Assembly: GCF_005930355.1 (NCBI RefSeq)
Contig: NZ_VDBO01000007.1
Coordinates: forward strand, 124,001 to 188,000
Direction: 5' to 3'
Source of the DNA: Paenibacillus sinopodophylli
Lineage (GTDB): Bacteria > Bacillota > Bacilli > Paenibacillales > Paenibacillaceae
Length of the DNA: 64,000 nt
In this document: positions 22,740 to 31,061 of the stretch, one piece after another
Layout of the letters: the number at the start of each line of letters is the position of its first letter
How positions within the stretch are numbered: the first letter of the stretch is position 1
Made by a program: the position numbers and the translations under genes
The notes under the pieces: model-generated
The model's database searches: none
The model's input: only the letters and a program-made list of their open reading frames with translations
What the model was told of the DNA's origin: nothing

Positions 22740-24095
22740 TCACGCTCGCTCCTGTACAACAGAACGGCCAGCTCGGAAATGTCCTTCGCTAGGGCGTTCA
22801 AGACCAAGATGCTCGCGGAGTGTATCACCTGTATAATCCTCTCGGAACAACCCGCGCTCCTGCAGAATAGGTACAACCTGATCCACGAAGTCATCAAGTC
22901 CACCGGGCAGTACAGGCGCCATAATGTTAAAACCGTCGCATCCGTACTCTTCGAACCAAAGCTGGATTAGATCTGCCAACTGGACGGGCGTTCCAACGAA
23001 TTGCAGATGCCCTCTCGCACCTAGCATCCTTCTGCCAAGCTCCAGCATCGTCAGCTTCTCGTTGCGTGCCATATCCATAACTAACTGTACGCGGCTTTTC
23101 ATGCCATTCGATGCCTCTACGGGATCTGGAATTTCAGGAAGCTGGTCATTAAGCGAGTATTTGGTTAAATCCACGCCCAGAAAAGCGGATAGAAAAGCGG
23201 TAATATGGGCCTCAGGAATCAGCTCCTGCAGCTGCTGATAACGCAGCTTAGCCTCCTCCTCGGTTGCTCCCAGAACGGGAGAGAGACCTGGCATTATTTT
23301 CAGACTGCCGCGCTTTCTTCCGTAATCACCTAGACGACTATTCACACTTTCATAGAACGCCTTAGCCGCCTCCAGCGATTGCTGCGCCGTGAATACAACC
23401 TCGCCAATAGAAGCTGCGAATTCCTGTCCGGGTTCCGAAGAGCCTGCCTGAATCAGTACAGGATAGCCCTGTGGAGATCGTGGAACGTTCAGAGGCCCTT
23501 TCGTAGAATACCACTCGCCGTTGTAATCGACAGGCTTCACCTTTGCCTCATCGGCAAACTGCCCGGCCTCACGGTCAAGCACCAGCGCCCCATCCTCCCA
23601 GCTATCCCATAGGCGGGTCACGACGTCTACGAATTCCTTAGCCATCTCGTATCGCAAGCTATGCTCTGGATGCTTAGGCCTGCCGTAATTGTGTGCTTCA
23701 AGATCAAGCTGAGAGGTCACGATATTCCACCCAGCCCGTCCTCCGCTAATATGATCCAGTGATGAGAACTTGCGAGCGACATTATATGGCTCGTTATAGG
23801 TAGTCGAAACCGTAGCCGTTAACCCGATTTTCTCCGTCGCCGCCGACAAAGCCGAGAGCAGCGTAAGCGGCTCCAGCATACCTGCAACAGCTTGCCCTAC
23901 GTTCGTTGCATACAGCAAGTCCGCAAAAAAGAGCATATCGAACTTTCCACGTTCTGCCGTCTGTGCCAGCCTACGATAAAACTTTACATCGAACATGCCC
24001 TCGACGCCGGAATCCGGATGCCTCCAACCCGCGTGATGATGGCCTGAGTAATAGATGAAAGCGCCGAGATGGAGTTGCTCGTGCCGTTTCCCCAT
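22740..24095 (-). CDS. LLM-class FMN-dependent monooxygenase (NtaA/SnaA/DszA family)
   Basis: A 451-residue bacterial-luciferase-like oxygenase using reduced FMN. The N-terminus LHLGAFIYYSGHHHAGWRHP, GFIYYS-like core, FFADLLYATN, and SGGRAGWNIVTSQLD are hallmarks of the NtaA/SnaA/DszA group. This group acts on aminopolycarboxylates, thioethers, sulfones and related compounds. It is the last gene of an Ssu-type ABC operon, 33 bases after a permease, so oxidative release of sulfur (or nitrogen) from the imported compound is the likely role. No flavin reductase gene is nearby. The ATG is preceded by GAGAGGCAGG. The exact substrate is not deducible. Confidence 0.85.
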   Translation of the reverse strand: MGKRHEQLHLGAFIYYSGHHHAGWRHPDSGVEGMFDVKFYRRLAQTAERGKFDMLFFADLLYATNVGQAVAGMLEPLTLLSALSAATEKIGLTATVSTTYNEPYNVARKFSSLDHISGGRAGWNIVTSQLDLEAHNYGRPKHPEHSLRYEMAKEFVDVVTRLWDSWEDGALVLDREAGQFADEAKVKPVDYNGEWYSTKGPLNVPRSPQGYPVLIQAGSSEPGQEFAASIGEVVFTAQQSLEAAKAFYESVNSRLGDYGRKRGSLKIMPGLSPVLGATEEEAKLRYQQLQELIPEAHITAFLSAFLGVDLTKYSLNDQLPEIPDPVEASNGMKSRVQLVMDMARNEKLTMLELGRRMLGARGHLQFVGTPVQLADLIQLWFEEYGCDGFNIMAPVLPGGLDDFVDQVVPILQERGLFREDYTGDTLREHLGLERPSEGHFRAGRSVVQERA

Positions 24096-24128
24096 AATGT
24101 ATGACCTGCCTCTCCGAACTTATATAGG

Positions 24129-24950
24129 TTAACCTTTATACGTATCCCGCCAGCGCAGCCACCTTGTTTCCAGCAGCTTAACCGCCGAGTCCGACAGCTT
24201 GCCGAACACCGCGAACATAATAATGCCAACGAATACGATCTCTGTCTCTGAATACGCTCTAGCATCCTGTATCATGTAACCAATACCTGCACTCGTGCCC
24301 ATCATCTCGGCAACGACAAGCAGCAGCCATGACGCGCCAAGCGACAGTCTTACCCCCAGCAAAATATTAGGAAGTGCAGCTGGAATAATGAGCTTCGTCA
24401 CCTGCTGCAGGCGCGTGTACTGAAAAATACGCGATACCTCATACAGCTTGGCATCTGTGCTGCGAATTCCTAGATATGTGTTCACATATACGGGAAAGAA
24501 AGCACCTAAGCCTATCAACAAAACCTTCGAGAACTCCCCAATACCGAACCATAATATAAACAAAGGAATGACCGACAGCAGCGGCACTGTTCGCAGCATT
24601 TGCAGCGAAGGATCAAGCGTCTTCTCGACCAGCTTGCCAAGCCCCGCCGACAATCCGAGCAGCAAGCCCAGTGAAGTACCAAGCAGAAAACCGAATCCAG
24701 CCCGGTAAATGCTGATGCTCAAATGTTCAGCCATCTCACCGCTGGCACAAAGTGCTAGAAAGCTTTTGACAATACTAGCCGGCGCCGGAAGCAGCGTTGC
24801 CGACAGAATGCCGAGCCCACTGACGATCTGCCATACAACAACGACAAGGACAGGTACGATCCATCCATGAAGCGGCCTCGGGATTCTGCTAAGCCAATCA
24901 GAACCAGCAGCCTTACCGGCCGTTTCCCGCGAAACAGACTGCCCGCTCAT
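24129..24950 (-). CDS. ABC transporter permease, SsuC type
   Basis: A 273-residue inner-membrane permease with about six membrane helices and the EAA-loop motif (EVSRIFQYTRLQ...IPAALPNILLGVRLSLG). The sequence matches the sulfonate/taurine/nitrate importer class. Its start ATG overlaps the stop of the upstream permease (ATGA, 24947-24950), indicating translational coupling. It is about as long as, and strongly similar to, that neighbour (TLPAPASIVKSF, MLRTVPLLSVIPLFILWFG), so the two probably form a heterodimer that arose by duplication. It works with the ATPase at 26905 and the binding protein at 25831. Confidence 0.88.
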   Translation of the reverse strand: MSGQSVSRETAGKAAGSDWLSRIPRPLHGWIVPVLVVVVWQIVSGLGILSATLLPAPASIVKSFLALCASGEMAEHLSISIYRAGFGFLLGTSLGLLLGLSAGLGKLVEKTLDPSLQMLRTVPLLSVIPLFILWFGIGEFSKVLLIGLGAFFPVYVNTYLGIRSTDAKLYEVSRIFQYTRLQQVTKLIIPAALPNILLGVRLSLGASWLLLVVAEMMGTSAGIGYMIQDARAYSETEIVFVGIIMFAVFGKLSDSAVKLLETRWLRWRDTYKG

Positions 24951-25801
24951 GACACTCCCTCCCCTTTATAACTGTCCTGCCAGCGCAGCAGACGCTTCTC
25001 CAGCAGCTTAACGAGCGAATCTGTCAGCTTACCGACAACCGCAAAAATAATAATGCCTACAAAAACAACGGAAGTGATCATAAGATAACGAGCATCATTA
25101 ATTAAAAATCCGATACCCGAGCTAGACCCCATCATCTCCGCTACAACAAGACCGAGCCACGCAACACCGATAGATAATCTCACCCCAAGAAGCACGTTCG
25201 GGAGCGAGGCCGGCAGGACAAGCTTTGTAATCATCTGCCAGCGGCTGAACTGCAGCACGCGTGCTACATCGAACAGCTTGCTGTCCACTGAGCGGATGCC
25301 AAGAAAAGTATTCACATACAGCGGGAAAAATGCACCCTTGGCAATCAGCAATATCTTCGACGACTCATCAAAGCCGAACCATAATATAAACAAAGGAGCT
25401 ACTGCCAAATGAGGCAGGGTACGAAGCATTTGGAGCGATGGATCAATTAGTCTCTCCGCCCTATAAGAGAAGCCTACCCATAAACCAGCTGCCAGCCCAA
25501 TCCCGCCTCCAAGCAGGAAACCTAGAAGCGCACGCCATGAGGAAACACTAAGGTGGTAGAAGAGTTCACCTGACATCGTCAGGGCAACGAATTCCTCCAC
25601 AATCAATCCCGGGGTTGGCAGCAGAGTTGGGTTCAGCCTGCCCATCATACCCGCTATTTGCCAGACAGCCAGTAAGCCAAGTGGCAGCAGCAGACTTAAC
25701 AGCAAATTAACGGTTTGAATGGAGAAGCGGCTTCTAGTCCGCTTCTTCTTTGCTTTAACAGCTTTGCGCAGCGCGCTTTCCGCTCCTCCTGATCCAATCA
25801 T
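24947..25801 (-). CDS. ABC transporter permease, SsuC type
   Basis: A 284-residue permease with a basic N-terminal extension (KAKKKRTRSRF) and about six membrane helices. The EAA loop reads DVARVLQFSRWQ...LPASLPNVLLGVRLSIG. It is paralogous to the permease that follows it and overlaps it by 4 bases. Most SsuC-type importers use a homodimer; two adjacent permease genes suggest a heterodimeric channel. An AGAGGCG site precedes the ATG. Substrate class is inferred from family and from the flavin monooxygenase in the same operon. Confidence 0.88.
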   Translation of the reverse strand: MIGSGGAESALRKAVKAKKKRTRSRFSIQTVNLLLSLLLPLGLLAVWQIAGMMGRLNPTLLPTPGLIVEEFVALTMSGELFYHLSVSSWRALLGFLLGGGIGLAAGLWVGFSYRAERLIDPSLQMLRTLPHLAVAPLFILWFGFDESSKILLIAKGAFFPLYVNTFLGIRSVDSKLFDVARVLQFSRWQMITKLVLPASLPNVLLGVRLSIGVAWLGLVVAEMMGSSSGIGFLINDARYLMITSVVFVGIIIFAVVGKLTDSLVKLLEKRLLRWQDSYKGEGVS

Positions 25802-25830
25802 TGCGAACGCCTCTTTTCTTTACTATGCCT

Positions 25831-26859
25831 CTATGATTTCAATGCTTCTTCGATGTATTGATTGTCGAACACTTCGGAAACGTCAATTTTTTTGCGAATG
25901 GTTTTAATTTCGAACTGGAAGTCTGCCGTTTTCTGCTGCTCAGCAATGATCTCTTCTGTTACCGGAATACTGATTGTCTTAGAGCGCGTGAAGATCGCTT
26001 CAATAACCGGTGCCGGTACGCTGCGTTCTGCCGCATAACGTTCGATAGCTTCGTCCCAATTGTCGTTCTCCCAAGCGAGCGCTTTGTTCCAAACCTTCAA
26101 ATACAGCGTCACCAGCTCTGGATAATCGTCAGCCAATTGCTTTCTTACAATATAGAAGGAGGGCGACAGAACGCCTAGCTGCTCACCGTCAACAAGCACC
26201 TTCGCTTTATCCTGCAGCGTGTTCAGCGTAATGTTCGGATCCCAAGTTGCCCAAGCATCTACTTTACCCGTTTCGAATGCAGGCTGTGCTTCATCCGGCT
26301 GCAACTGAATAATTTCCAATTCAGAAGCCTTTAGCCCAGCTTCTTCAAGACCACGGTATAGAAAGTTATAGGCATTGCTGCCTTTGGCAACGGCAACCTT
26401 TTTCCCTTTCAAATCTTCAATCGTCTGGAGCGTGCTATCCTTTGGAACGATAATGGCAACATTGCTCTTGCCTTCCAACGCTTGTGAGATGACTTTAAAC
26501 TTAATATCTGCTGCTTGCGCCGCGATAATTGGCATATTGCCTAGACCTGCAAAATCAAGCCGGTTGGAAGCAATTGCTTCCGTCATCGGTGGCCCGCTTT
26601 GAAATTCTGCGTACGTTACTTTAACACCAAGCTTGCCAAACTCCTCGTCGAACCACTTCTCCTCTATCGCTTTCCCCATTAAACCGCCGCTTCCTTGGTA
26701 CCCAATGTTTACCGTAAGCCCTTCAAAGCTCTTCGCTTCCGTTCCGCCAGTATTTTCCGACTTTTCGTTCTCTGCCTTATTGTTATTTGGTGCCGCGCAC
26801 CCGCTAATAAATACCGCCAGTAGTATAAATGCTGTCGTAAGCAAGCGTAATGATTTCAT
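25831..26859 (-). CDS. ABC substrate-binding lipoprotein, SsuA type
   Basis: A 342-residue lipid-anchored binding protein. A signal peptide ends in the lipobox VFISGC (Cys21). The mature part has the SsuA/TauA-like fold: VNIGYQGSGGLMGKAIEEKW, then YAEFQSGPPMTEAI, LDFAGLGNMPII, LKGKKVAVAKGSNA and DAWATWDPNI. These proteins capture aliphatic sulfonates, taurine or related anions outside the membrane. It lies between the ATPase and the permeases in one operon. The specific ligand is unknown. Confidence 0.88.
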   Translation of the reverse strand: MKSLRLLTTAFILLAVFISGCAAPNNNKAENEKSENTGGTEAKSFEGLTVNIGYQGSGGLMGKAIEEKWFDEEFGKLGVKVTYAEFQSGPPMTEAIASNRLDFAGLGNMPIIAAQAADIKFKVISQALEGKSNVAIIVPKDSTLQTIEDLKGKKVAVAKGSNAYNFLYRGLEEAGLKASELEIIQLQPDEAQPAFETGKVDAWATWDPNITLNTLQDKAKVLVDGEQLGVLSPSFYIVRKQLADDYPELVTLYLKVWNKALAWENDNWDEAIERYAAERSVPAPVIEAIFTRSKTISIPVTEEIIAEQQKTADFQFEIKTIRKKIDVSEVFDNQYIEEALKS

Positions 26860-26904
26860 CGTCCATCTCTCCCCAATGTTTGTTTTATAGCCGCTATTTC
26901 TTCT

Positions 26905-27681
26905 TTAAATATGGGCACCCTCGTCCACAGCCGGCCCTTCGACCTTCTCGAACTCATTCAGCACCTTATGTCTCAGCTCTTGAAAAGCATGACCCGCCCG
27001 CTTCCGCGGATAAGGCAAATCAATGGGCAATATGCTGCGGATATGACCTGGACGCGGATTCATAATGACCACTCGCTCGCCTAGGAACACCGCCTCATCT
27101 AAATCATGTGTCACGAACAGCATCGTCGTCTTATTGCTCTGCCAAATGTCGAGCAGCACTTCCTGCATATGCGATCTGGTGAAAGCATCAAGCGCTCCGA
27201 ACGGCTCATCAAGCAGCAGTATGTCCGGGCTGCGGAGCAGCGCCCTCGCAATCGCAACACGCTGTGCCATCCCGCCCGAAAGCTCCCTCGGATAAGATCG
27301 CTCGAAGCCTTGCAGACGTACAAGCGCAATGAGCTCATCTACTCGCTTACGCACCTCCGGCTTCCTAAGCGATAGATTCGCCGCAATATTCTTCTCCACC
27401 GTTAACCAAGGAAATAGGCGCGGCTCTTGAAAAATAAATCCTTTCTCAATGCTGGGCCCATCAATCGGCTTCCCATTGACCAGCACTGTGCCTTCGTACT
27501 TCGTGTCAAGGCCCGCTACAATCTTGAGCAATGTGCTTTTGCCGCAGCCGCTCGGTCCAATAATTGTAATAAACTCCCCCTGCTTCACCTGTAGGCCGAT
27601 GCGATTAAGCGCGATAACATCGCCCGAAGGTGTAGCGAATGTCTTATTAAGTTCATGTACAACGAGCATTTCTGCGGCCAT
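26905..27681 (-). CDS. ABC transporter ATP-binding protein, SsuB type
   Basis: A 258-residue cytosolic ATPase. Walker A is GPSGCGKST, the signature motif LSGGMAQR, Walker B ILLLDEPFGALD, and the H-loop FVTHDLDEA. The IFQEPRLFPW Q-loop block and C-terminal part match the SsuB/TauB/NrtD class. It is the first gene of the five-gene operon (ATPase, binding protein, two permeases, monooxygenase), with AAAGGAGGGG before the ATG. The 230-base region upstream lies next to a TetR-type regulator gene on the same strand. Confidence 0.9.
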   Translation of the reverse strand: MAAEMLVVHELNKTFATPSGDVIALNRIGLQVKQGEFITIIGPSGCGKSTLLKIVAGLDTKYEGTVLVNGKPIDGPSIEKGFIFQEPRLFPWLTVEKNIAANLSLRKPEVRKRVDELIALVRLQGFERSYPRELSGGMAQRVAIARALLRSPDILLLDEPFGALDAFTRSHMQEVLLDIWQSNKTTMLFVTHDLDEAVFLGERVVIMNPRPGHIRSILPIDLPYPRKRAGHAFQELRHKVLNEFEKVEGPAVDEGAHI

Positions 27682-27825
27682 TAGCTGCCCCTCCTTTTAA
27701 AATATATTATTAACACCTGTTTACTTGGTATTGTGATAAAATAAAAAGATCTAACGCGTATGGGTACAAACGTTAAATCTCCAGTTGTCTGGTCGATTCG
27801 TTTATATACAAAGCAATTAACAATT

Positions 27826-27839
27826 CGAATATATATTCG
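27826..27839. promoter_or_regulatory. Palindrome in the operon promoter region
   Basis: CGAATATATATTCG is a perfect 14-bp palindrome 145 bases upstream of the Ssu-type operon and just downstream of the TetR gene. A related half-site, ATTCGTTTATATA, lies at 27796-27808. It is a candidate operator for the adjacent TetR protein, but the AT-rich composition lowers confidence. Confidence 0.35.
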
Positions 27840-27913
27840 GTTTGTTATGTTGCTTATTTTGCGGCATCGTTTATTTTTTGTCAATTCTTTTTTTCTATCA
27901 TGATTTAACCCAA

Positions 27914-28510
27914 TCACTTAACCTCGAATAACCGAATCATAGCCTCAACATTCATCTCTACCGGAACCTCATAATCAGGCGGGCGCTGGAGCGTCAGACC
28001 TTGAATCATGCTCACGAAATAAAAGGCCAGCTGCAGCGGGTCCTCATCAATAATCGTCCCTCGACTAATGCCATCTCGCATAATCTCGGCAACAGGAGCA
28101 AGATTAGCTGTAAACCGATCCGTAATCGCTTTCTTTATTTCTGGAGGGGTTGCTTCTGAGAGCCTTGCCGTATGCATAAGTATTGTGAACGCCCAATTGG
28201 TCCGTAGGGAAAGCCACGAAGTGAGCATCATTCTAAGCTTCTCTATGGGTTCAATGTCCATTGCTGCCAAGCCAGAAACATGCATGCCATAGCTCGTCTG
28301 TCCGGATCGCAGCACCTCACTGAAAATCTCTTCCTTCGAGGCATAATAGTGATAGACATTGCCTACGCTAACCTTCGCTTCCTTCGCAATATCTTGTATA
28401 CTCGTTAACTGGAAGCCATTTATCGCCATAACCTTGAGCGCACTGTCTAGAATGTGCTGCATGCGTTTCTCACGCATTAATTTGTCCTTCTCCACGTTTC
28501 TTGGTGACAA
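27914..28510 (-). CDS. TetR-family transcriptional regulator
   Basis: A 198-residue regulator. The start is TTG at 28510, 7 bases after GAGGAGG; the in-range ATG is out of frame. The HTH (about 12-58) includes TSIQDIAKEAKVSVGNVYHY and YASKEEIF. The ligand domain shows no recognised pocket. It is transcribed in the same direction as the Ssu-type operon, 230 bases upstream of it, and could regulate that operon or itself. A bidirectional terminator lies between it and the upstream methyltransferase gene. Confidence 0.82.
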   Translation of the reverse strand: MSPRNVEKDKLMREKRMQHILDSALKVMAINGFQLTSIQDIAKEAKVSVGNVYHYYASKEEIFSEVLRSGQTSYGMHVSGLAAMDIEPIEKLRMMLTSWLSLRTNWAFTILMHTARLSEATPPEIKKAITDRFTANLAPVAEIMRDGISRGTIIDEDPLQLAFYFVSMIQGLTLQRPPDYEVPVEMNVEAMIRLFEVK

Positions 28511-28646
28511 GCCATGTCCTCCTCAATCATAAACTCATTTGCGCTATACCACGCTGTTCATCCTGCCATTATACATGGAAATACGATGGGCAGTCATTTC
28601 TGAGCAATCAGAAGAAACGGCTGTCTCTGTCCTTTTCCTAAATTTC

Positions 28647-28696
28647 AAAAAAAGCCGTCCCTCCGACATACAATCGCCGGATCGGACAGCTTTTTG
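28647..28696. terminator. Bidirectional terminator
   Basis: AAAAAGCCGTCC pairs with GGACAGCTTTTT (one G-T wobble) around a 23-base loop, with A- and T-runs at the two ends. It ends the methyltransferase transcript. Confidence 0.75.
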
Positions 28697-28706
28697 TGAC
28701 ATTCCT

Positions 28707-29528
28707 TTATTTCACGCCTAGTCTCATCCGGTAGCTGAACCTTACCGCCAAAGCTCTACCTGCAAAATAATGCTCCGCGCTGCTTATGAATTGCTGCAGC
28801 TGCTGTTCCAGCTCCTTGGAGCCCAGCTTAAAAACGGTCTGAATGCCGCCTTGGCTAAGCGCTAAGCCAATATATCGCTCAGCATCACAGTATTCCAGAT
28901 TATGAAAGACGATTTCCTTGGCGAAGCAGAACAAACCGCTGTTTTTAATCTGTGTGATATGCTGTTCCTTGTCTCGTTTGCTCGCAAGATCCTTCGCCAA
29001 TACATACTTAGCGATGATTTCTTCTGATCGGGCAATCAGCCGTTCATACTCCGCCTCCACAGCCCAGTGCAGCGTCGGCGGCCAGTCACAGTCATAAGCT
29101 GCGAATATACCTCCAGGCTTTAGCACACGCGCGAATTCACGAAGTGTACTCACTGGCTCCATCCAATGAAAGGATTGCGAGCAGGTCACGACATCGACAC
29201 TTTCCGCATCCAAGAAAAGCCTGTCTGAGTAGCCTTTGACGAACGATATCGCGGCTGCCTCTGCTTGCTTAGGCAAATGGGAAAGAGCTTTTCCTCTCAT
29301 ATCGTCATTTGGTTCAAAGCCAATAATTTGTTTGGCATGTCCAAGCCAGACAAAGGAGGATAATCCCGTTCCACAGCCGACATCAGCGACTAACTCTGGC
29401 GTTCGGCCAAGATAGCTGGATAGAATATCGATGACGGCTTGCGGTGTTTTCGGGCGATGCTGATCATAATCATTCTCGAACCCGGAGAAACGATCTACGT
29501 TGTTTTGCGAATGGCTTCCTGTAGTCAT
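28707..29528 (-). CDS. Class I SAM-dependent methyltransferase
   Basis: A 273-residue cytosolic protein. The SAM-binding motif I is VADVGCGTGLSS (about residues 46-57), then IIGFEPNDDM (acidic loop), VDVVTCSQSFHWM (motif IV-like) and RVLKPGGIFA. The short N-terminal FSGFENDYDQHRPKTPQ segment matches small-molecule methyltransferases of the UbiE/Tam type. The substrate is unknown. GGAGG lies 7 bases before the ATG. It follows the NHL-protein gene by 38 bases on the same strand, but the two need not be functionally related. Confidence 0.85.
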   Translation of the reverse strand: MTTGSHSQNNVDRFSGFENDYDQHRPKTPQAVIDILSSYLGRTPELVADVGCGTGLSSFVWLGHAKQIIGFEPNDDMRGKALSHLPKQAEAAAISFVKGYSDRLFLDAESVDVVTCSQSFHWMEPVSTLREFARVLKPGGIFAAYDCDWPPTLHWAVEAEYERLIARSEEIIAKYVLAKDLASKRDKEQHITQIKNSGLFCFAKEIVFHNLEYCDAERYIGLALSQGGIQTVFKLGSKELEQQLQQFISSAEHYFAGRALAVRFSYRMRLGVK

Positions 29529-29566
29529 TGCACAACCTCCGTTCCAGTAAAATCGATTTAGGCAGA

Positions 29567-31033
29567 TTACTGCCCGCTACCGATTATGATAGCATTAAAA
29601 CCATTCTCATGTGCAAGCAGGAACGATCCCGCGTCCGCCAAATAATCTGCTTCAACGTACAACGTACCGCGCTCAAGAAGAACCGTACGTTTGGCGTTCA
29701 CTTTAAGTGCCAGCTTCCACTCTTGTTTGGAAAGCACTGCTTCTTTGGCTGCTGCATTCCATTTAATCTCCGCTCCCCAAGCTGCGAATACGGCTCTCAC
29801 AGGCAGATAGGTTTTATCACCTTTCTTGAATGGCTGCTGAGAAGCATTAAACTTCACTTGCTTACCATCCAGCCACACCTGCGGATCTTTGCCAGCCGGC
29901 AGAAGCGCTGTGCCTTCCATTAATTCTTGCAGGTTGATAATAGGCTTAAGTGACTTCGAGCTAACCTCCAGCTGCTTTACGCTATCGTTCAGCGTATCGG
30001 CAATGTACAGCTTCCCAGCTGTATACAGCAGAGCAGAGGGCTGGTTAAATTGTGCAGTATCTGCGCTTCCTAGCACGTTGCCTGGCTTGCTTTGACCTGC
30101 AATGGTAATTACGACGCCTTCCTTCACTGCCCGAATACGGTTATTGAGACTGTCCGCAATATAGAGAATGCCCTCCGCATACGCAAGCCCACGAGGACGA
30201 TTGAACTGTGCATCCTTACTTGCTCCTGTCGCATAGCCGCCCTGCATATAACCGGTCAACGCATCAACTGTCGTCGCTTTTCCAGCTATCGTCGTCACTT
30301 TACCATCCCGTATATATCGAATCAAATGATTGCCGCTGTCCGCAACGTACAAGCCGCCTTTCTCGTCGAAGGCGAGACCCATTGGCTCATTGAATTTGGC
30401 CTCTGTCACATCACCATCCTTGTAGCCGCCTGTTTCACCAGCCACTCCGGCGAAGGTCGTCGTCACACCTTCCGGTGATATGACACGAATTACATTGTTC
30501 AGGGAGTCGGCCACGAATACATGATCCTTCTCATCTATGGCTATGCCCGATGGAGCATTGAATTGCACTTCCCCGAACTTGCCGTTCTCATAGCCTGGTT
30601 GACCATTACCGGCAGCCGTATAGACTCTATCCTTCACAATTCTGCGCACCACATGATTGTCGGTGTCACTTACGTAGATAACACCCTTGCTGTTAAGTGC
30701 AGCATACGAAGGGTGATTGAAGGTTGAATTAACTGTTGTTCCGTCGAAATAACCGCTTGCCGTCTGATTCGTAACGGCTGTCAGCCCTCCAGTCTGCCAC
30801 TTGCTAATCTGGTTGCTCCCGGCACCAACAACGATTATTCCGCCATCCACCGCGGCAGCCAGACCCCAAGGTTGGCTGATCTTCTCAATTGCAGCGGACA
30901 CCTGCGCAGTTCCCGTCTGCTCCGCTGCGGCAATTGATTCTTCAGCGTTCGCTGCATATGTGTTTAAATTAAACGTCACTAAGGCAGTCGCAAGCGCCGT
31001 TCCAACTGCTAATATACGAAACTTCGTTTTCAT
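29567..31033 (-). CDS. Secreted NHL-repeat protein with CuAO_N domain
   Basis: A 488-residue exported protein; start MKTKFRILAVG (ATG 31033), because an earlier ATG directly abuts the GGAG site. The signal peptide ends near NTYAANA. Residues about 45-365 are an NHL beta-propeller of five or six repeats (FNHPSYAALNSKGVIYVSD, FNAPSGIAIDEKDHVFVAD, FNEPMGLAFDEKGGLYVAD, FNRPRGLAYAEGILYIAD, FNQPSALLYTAGKLYIAD). The C-terminal 110 residues are a CuAO_N-type module (KTYLPVRAVFAAWGAEIKWN). It is the last gene of a four-gene operon, 16 bases after the FecR-domain gene. NHL propellers usually bind proteins or glycans. An extracellular sensing or scaffold role is inference. Confidence 0.83.
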   Translation of the reverse strand: MKTKFRILAVGTALATALVTFNLNTYAANAEESIAAAEQTGTAQVSAAIEKISQPWGLAAAVDGGIIVVGAGSNQISKWQTGGLTAVTNQTASGYFDGTTVNSTFNHPSYAALNSKGVIYVSDTDNHVVRRIVKDRVYTAAGNGQPGYENGKFGEVQFNAPSGIAIDEKDHVFVADSLNNVIRVISPEGVTTTFAGVAGETGGYKDGDVTEAKFNEPMGLAFDEKGGLYVADSGNHLIRYIRDGKVTTIAGKATTVDALTGYMQGGYATGASKDAQFNRPRGLAYAEGILYIADSLNNRIRAVKEGVVITIAGQSKPGNVLGSADTAQFNQPSALLYTAGKLYIADTLNDSVKQLEVSSKSLKPIINLQELMEGTALLPAGKDPQVWLDGKQVKFNASQQPFKKGDKTYLPVRAVFAAWGAEIKWNAAAKEAVLSKQEWKLALKVNAKRTVLLERGTLYVEADYLADAGSFLLAHENGFNAIIIGSGQ

Positions 31034-31061
31034 GATGTCGCTCATCTCCTTTAGCCTAGCA

